A DNA stretch of 6,650 bases, from contig CAISJA010000256.1 in the NCBI GenBank assembly GCA_903885525.1, forward strand, positions 1 to 6,650, in the 5' to 3' direction. Below, one piece after another: positions 4,547-6,650 of the stretch. The number at the start of each line of letters is the position of its first letter. Position 1 is the stretch's first letter. The DNA comes from an uncultured Opitutaceae bacterium. GTDB taxonomy: Bacteria; Verrucomicrobiota; Verrucomicrobiia; Opitutales; Opitutaceae. A model generated the notes under the pieces. It ran no database searches and was not told where the DNA came from. It saw only the letters and a program-made list of their open reading frames with translations. Position numbers and translations under genes: made by a program.

Positions 4547-6650
4547 ATGTCCATTTCATCCGATTCGTTTCTCCCGATCGAGGAGGCCGTGAACCGTCTT
4601 GCCGCCGAGTCTATTCTCGCTTTGCCGGGAAGAGACGAAGGCCTGATTCCCGCCTACAGTCTGCTGGGAGAACTCCGCGATCTCTGCGCCTCGGAATCGC
4701 AGCTGCGCGATCCCATTGCGGCCGTCCACCGCGCCCTTGAAATCCGGCTGGATGCGGCCCAGCCCTTCGACGAGGCTTCGCTCGCCCACCTGCGTTCGCT
4801 GGTGGAATGGCTGCCCCACGCCGTGGATGCGATCCGGGCCGACAAGCCGCTTCCCGCTTGTGCCGGACCGGGCGTTCTCGCCGGGGCGGCCGAGACGCCG
4901 ACAGCACCTCCGCCGGCGGAGCCCGTGCCGGCCGCGGTGCCCGACCTGCTGCTGGTCCTCGATCTGGGGGAAAACCGCGAGCTGCTGACCGAGTTTCACG
5001 CCGAGGCCGTCGATCATCTGCAGCAGATCGAGGCGGCCTTGCTCGTGCTCGACCAGCAGCCGGACAACCCCGAGTCGCTGAATTCCATCTTTCGCTCGTT
5101 CCACACCATCAAGGGCAACGCCGGCTTTCTCGGCCTGATGCCCATGCATACGCTGGCCCATGAGGTGGAGTCGCTGCTCGATCTTGCCCGCAACCACCAG
5201 ATTTCCCTCACCCCGGTCATCATCACCGAGATCCTGCGCAGCCGCGATGCCCTGCAGGCCCTGACCCAGCAGGTCGCCCTCGCCCTGGAGCAGGGGCAGT
5301 TGCCGCGGGAAGTCATCCCGGTCAATCATCTGATCCGGGCCGTTCGTGCCCTGGCCCAGGACCCCTCGGCCGCCGCGTTCGTCCCCTCCGTCGCAGCGTT
5401 GCCGGAAATCGTCCCTTTGCCCAGCCTGGCCGCCGTTCCCGACCCGGCGGCGCCCGTGGCTCCGGCCGCGACCGCCGCTCCGGCCGAGGCGTCCGCCCCG
5501 GCCCGCAGCAGCCAGGCGCCCGGCACCAGCCAGACCGTCCGCGTCAACACCGAGAAGCTCGATTCGCTGATGGATGTGGTGGGCGAACTGGTGATCGTGC
5601 AGAGCCAGTTGATCGAGAGCACGCGCCAGCGCACCGAGGAGGGCTCCTTGCTCCAGCGCAACGTCGCGCAGCTTTCCCGCATCACCAAGGAGCTGCAGCA
5701 CACCGCCATGTCGCTGCGCATGATCCCCATCAAACCGACCTTCCAGAAGATGGAGCGCCTGGCCCGGGATCTTTCCCGCAATTTTGACAAGAAGGTGCAG
5801 TTTCAGACCAGTGGTGAAGACACCGAGCTGGACCGCACCGTGGTCGAGGAAATCGGCGACCCGCTCGTCCACATGGTCCGCAACGCGCTCGACCACGGCC
5901 TCGAACCCACCGCCGTCCGGCTTGCCCAGGGCAAGCCCGAGGCCGGCACGGTGCACCTCCGGGCCTATCACCAGGGCAGCAACATCGTGATCGAGCTGCA
6001 GGATGACGGCCGGGGCATCGACCCCGACAAGATCCTCCGCAAGGCGGTGGAGAAGGGCATCGTGCCCGCCGGCGCCACCCTCACCATGGAGGAGACTTAC
6101 GCGCTGCTTTTTGCCCCCGGTTTTTCCACGGCCGAACAAGTCACCTCCGTCTCCGGCCGCGGGGTGGGCATGGACGTGGTGAAGCGCAACATCGAAAAAC
6201 TTCGCGGCAAGATCGAGATCTCATCGGAAATCGGCCACGGCTCCACCTTCAAAATCAAGCTGCCCCTGACCATGGCCATCATCGACGGGCTGGTCGTGCG
6301 GGTGGGCACCGACAAATTCATTCTGCCCAGCACCTCCGTGCAGATGGCGATGCGCCCCGCCCGAGAGTCGGTCACCACCATCCACGGCCGGGGCGAGGTC
6401 ATCGATCTCCGCGGTCACCTCCTGCCGCTCCACCGCCTGCACCAGCGTTTCGGCATCGCCGCCGACGCCCAGCAGCCGTGGGAGGGGATCGTCGTGATCG
6501 TCGAACATTCCGGCCGGGTCTCCGCCCTCCTGGTGGATGAAATGGTGTCCAAGCAGGAAGTCGTCATCAAGAGCCTCGGTGCCTTCATGCAGAGCCTGCC
6601 TGGAGTCGCCGGCGGCGCCATTCTCGGGGATGGCAACATCGCCCTGATCC
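4547..6650 (+). CDS. cheA: Chemotaxis histidine kinase CheA with N-terminal extension (3' end outside window)
   Basis: Receptor-coupled kinase that autophosphorylates on histidine and passes the phosphate to response regulators such as CheY and CheB. The frame is open from ATG 4547 to the right edge: 701 residues, probably only a few codons short of the stop. Domains: an unassigned mostly helical region (1-about 100) plus a Pro/Ala linker; the HPt domain from about 142, with FHTIKGNAGFLG and phospho-accepting H186; a Pro/Ala-rich linker (about 271-328); the dimerisation domain from about 329 (VNTEKLDSLMDVVGELVIVQSQL begins here); and the ATPase domain with N box HMVRNALDHGLE (442-453), G1 DDGRG (486-490), F box APGFST (523-528), G2 GRGVGMDVV (537-545) and GHGSTF (563-568). 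The CheW-like P5 domain runs from about 580. All catalytic motifs are intact. No P2 regulator-binding domain is recognised. No Shine-Dalgarno sequence is visible (CTCCCACCCC before ATG); the start was chosen as the first ATG with coding-like sequence after it. Divergent cheW is its likely partner. Confidence 0.95.
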   Translation, partial: MSISSDSFLPIEEAVNRLAAESILALPGRDEGLIPAYSLLGELRDLCASESQLRDPIAAVHRALEIRLDAAQPFDEASLAHLRSLVEWLPHAVDAIRADKPLPACAGPGVLAGAAETPTAPPPAEPVPAAVPDLLLVLDLGENRELLTEFHAEAVDHLQQIEAALLVLDQQPDNPESLNSIFRSFHTIKGNAGFLGLMPMHTLAHEVESLLDLARNHQISLTPVIITEILRSRDALQALTQQVALALEQGQLPREVIPVNHLIRAVRALAQDPSAAAFVPSVAALPEIVPLPSLAAVPDPAAPVAPAATAAPAEASAPARSSQAPGTSQTVRVNTEKLDSLMDVVGELVIVQSQLIESTRQRTEEGSLLQRNVAQLSRITKELQHTAMSLRMIPIKPTFQKMERLARDLSRNFDKKVQFQTSGEDTELDRTVVEEIGDPLVHMVRNALDHGLEPTAVRLAQGKPEAGTVHLRAYHQGSNIVIELQDDGRGIDPDKILRKAVEKGIVPAGATLTMEETYALLFAPGFSTAEQVTSVSGRGVGMDVVKRNIEKLRGKIEISSEIGHGSTFKIKLPLTMAIIDGLVVRVGTDKFILPSTSVQMAMRPARESVTTIHGRGEVIDLRGHLLPLHRLHQRFGIAADAQQPWEGIVVIVEHSGRVSALLVDEMVSKQEVVIKSLGAFMQSLPGVAGGAILGDGNIALI

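Noticed and set aside
4345..4554. Longer cheW starting at 4554
   Set aside because: The 70 extra residues are low-complexity, unlike any CheW, and would need transcription from beyond the sigma-28-type promoter and into the cheA start.
5401..5533. Ala/Pro-coding repetitive stretch in cheA as a DNA repeat
   Set aside because: It is an ordinary flexible interdomain linker with no regular nucleotide period.
4556..6139. 527-codon open frame on the minus strand opposite cheA
   Set aside because: Antisense shadow of cheA: low-complexity Gly/Arg/His/Leu-rich translation with no recognisable domain, against intact CheA motifs on the plus strand.

Overview
This is an ordinary, densely coded chromosomal window of high GC content (I judge roughly two thirds G+C by eye). 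It holds four protein genes, two of them cut by the window edges, and one tRNA. No mobile element, CRISPR array or defence locus is visible. The organism looks like a flagellated, Gram-negative-type, GC-rich bacterium. A fused SecD-SecF next to RecJ, starts without Shine-Dalgarno sequences, and a CheA with an extra N-terminal helical domain would suit a verrucomicrobium of the Opitutus kind. That assignment is inference from impression, not from a search.

Layout. Positions 1-1690 (+) carry the end of a fused secDF protein-export gene. Positions 1789-3504 (+) carry complete recJ, the single-strand-specific 5'-3' exonuclease, probably in the same transcript. Positions 3680-3756 (+) carry tRNA-Arg(ACG) with its CCA end encoded. 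A 90-base gap full of inverted repeats separates it from cheW, which points toward it (4344-3847, -). A 202-base divergent control region (4345-4546) follows, then cheA (+), which starts at 4547 and runs off the end of the window, probably only a few codons short of its stop.

How the genes fit together. The left half is housekeeping (export, DNA repair, translation). The right half is a chemotaxis module: CheW couples CheA to chemoreceptors, and CheA phosphorylates itself and passes the phosphate to response regulators outside the window. The clearest regulatory signal is a flagellar sigma-28 (FliA)-type promoter before cheW, TAAA-N15-TCCGATAA, at the right distance from the cheW start. A -10-like GCCGATGA lies before cheA on the other strand but lacks a good -35.

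Most worth a second look: the sigma-28-type divergent control region, two competing hairpins around the cheW transcript start, the roughly 140-residue extra N-terminal region of CheA combined with no recognisable P2 domain, and the CTCC-type sequence in place of a Shine-Dalgarno at all three visible starts. I found no evidence of an undescribed system.
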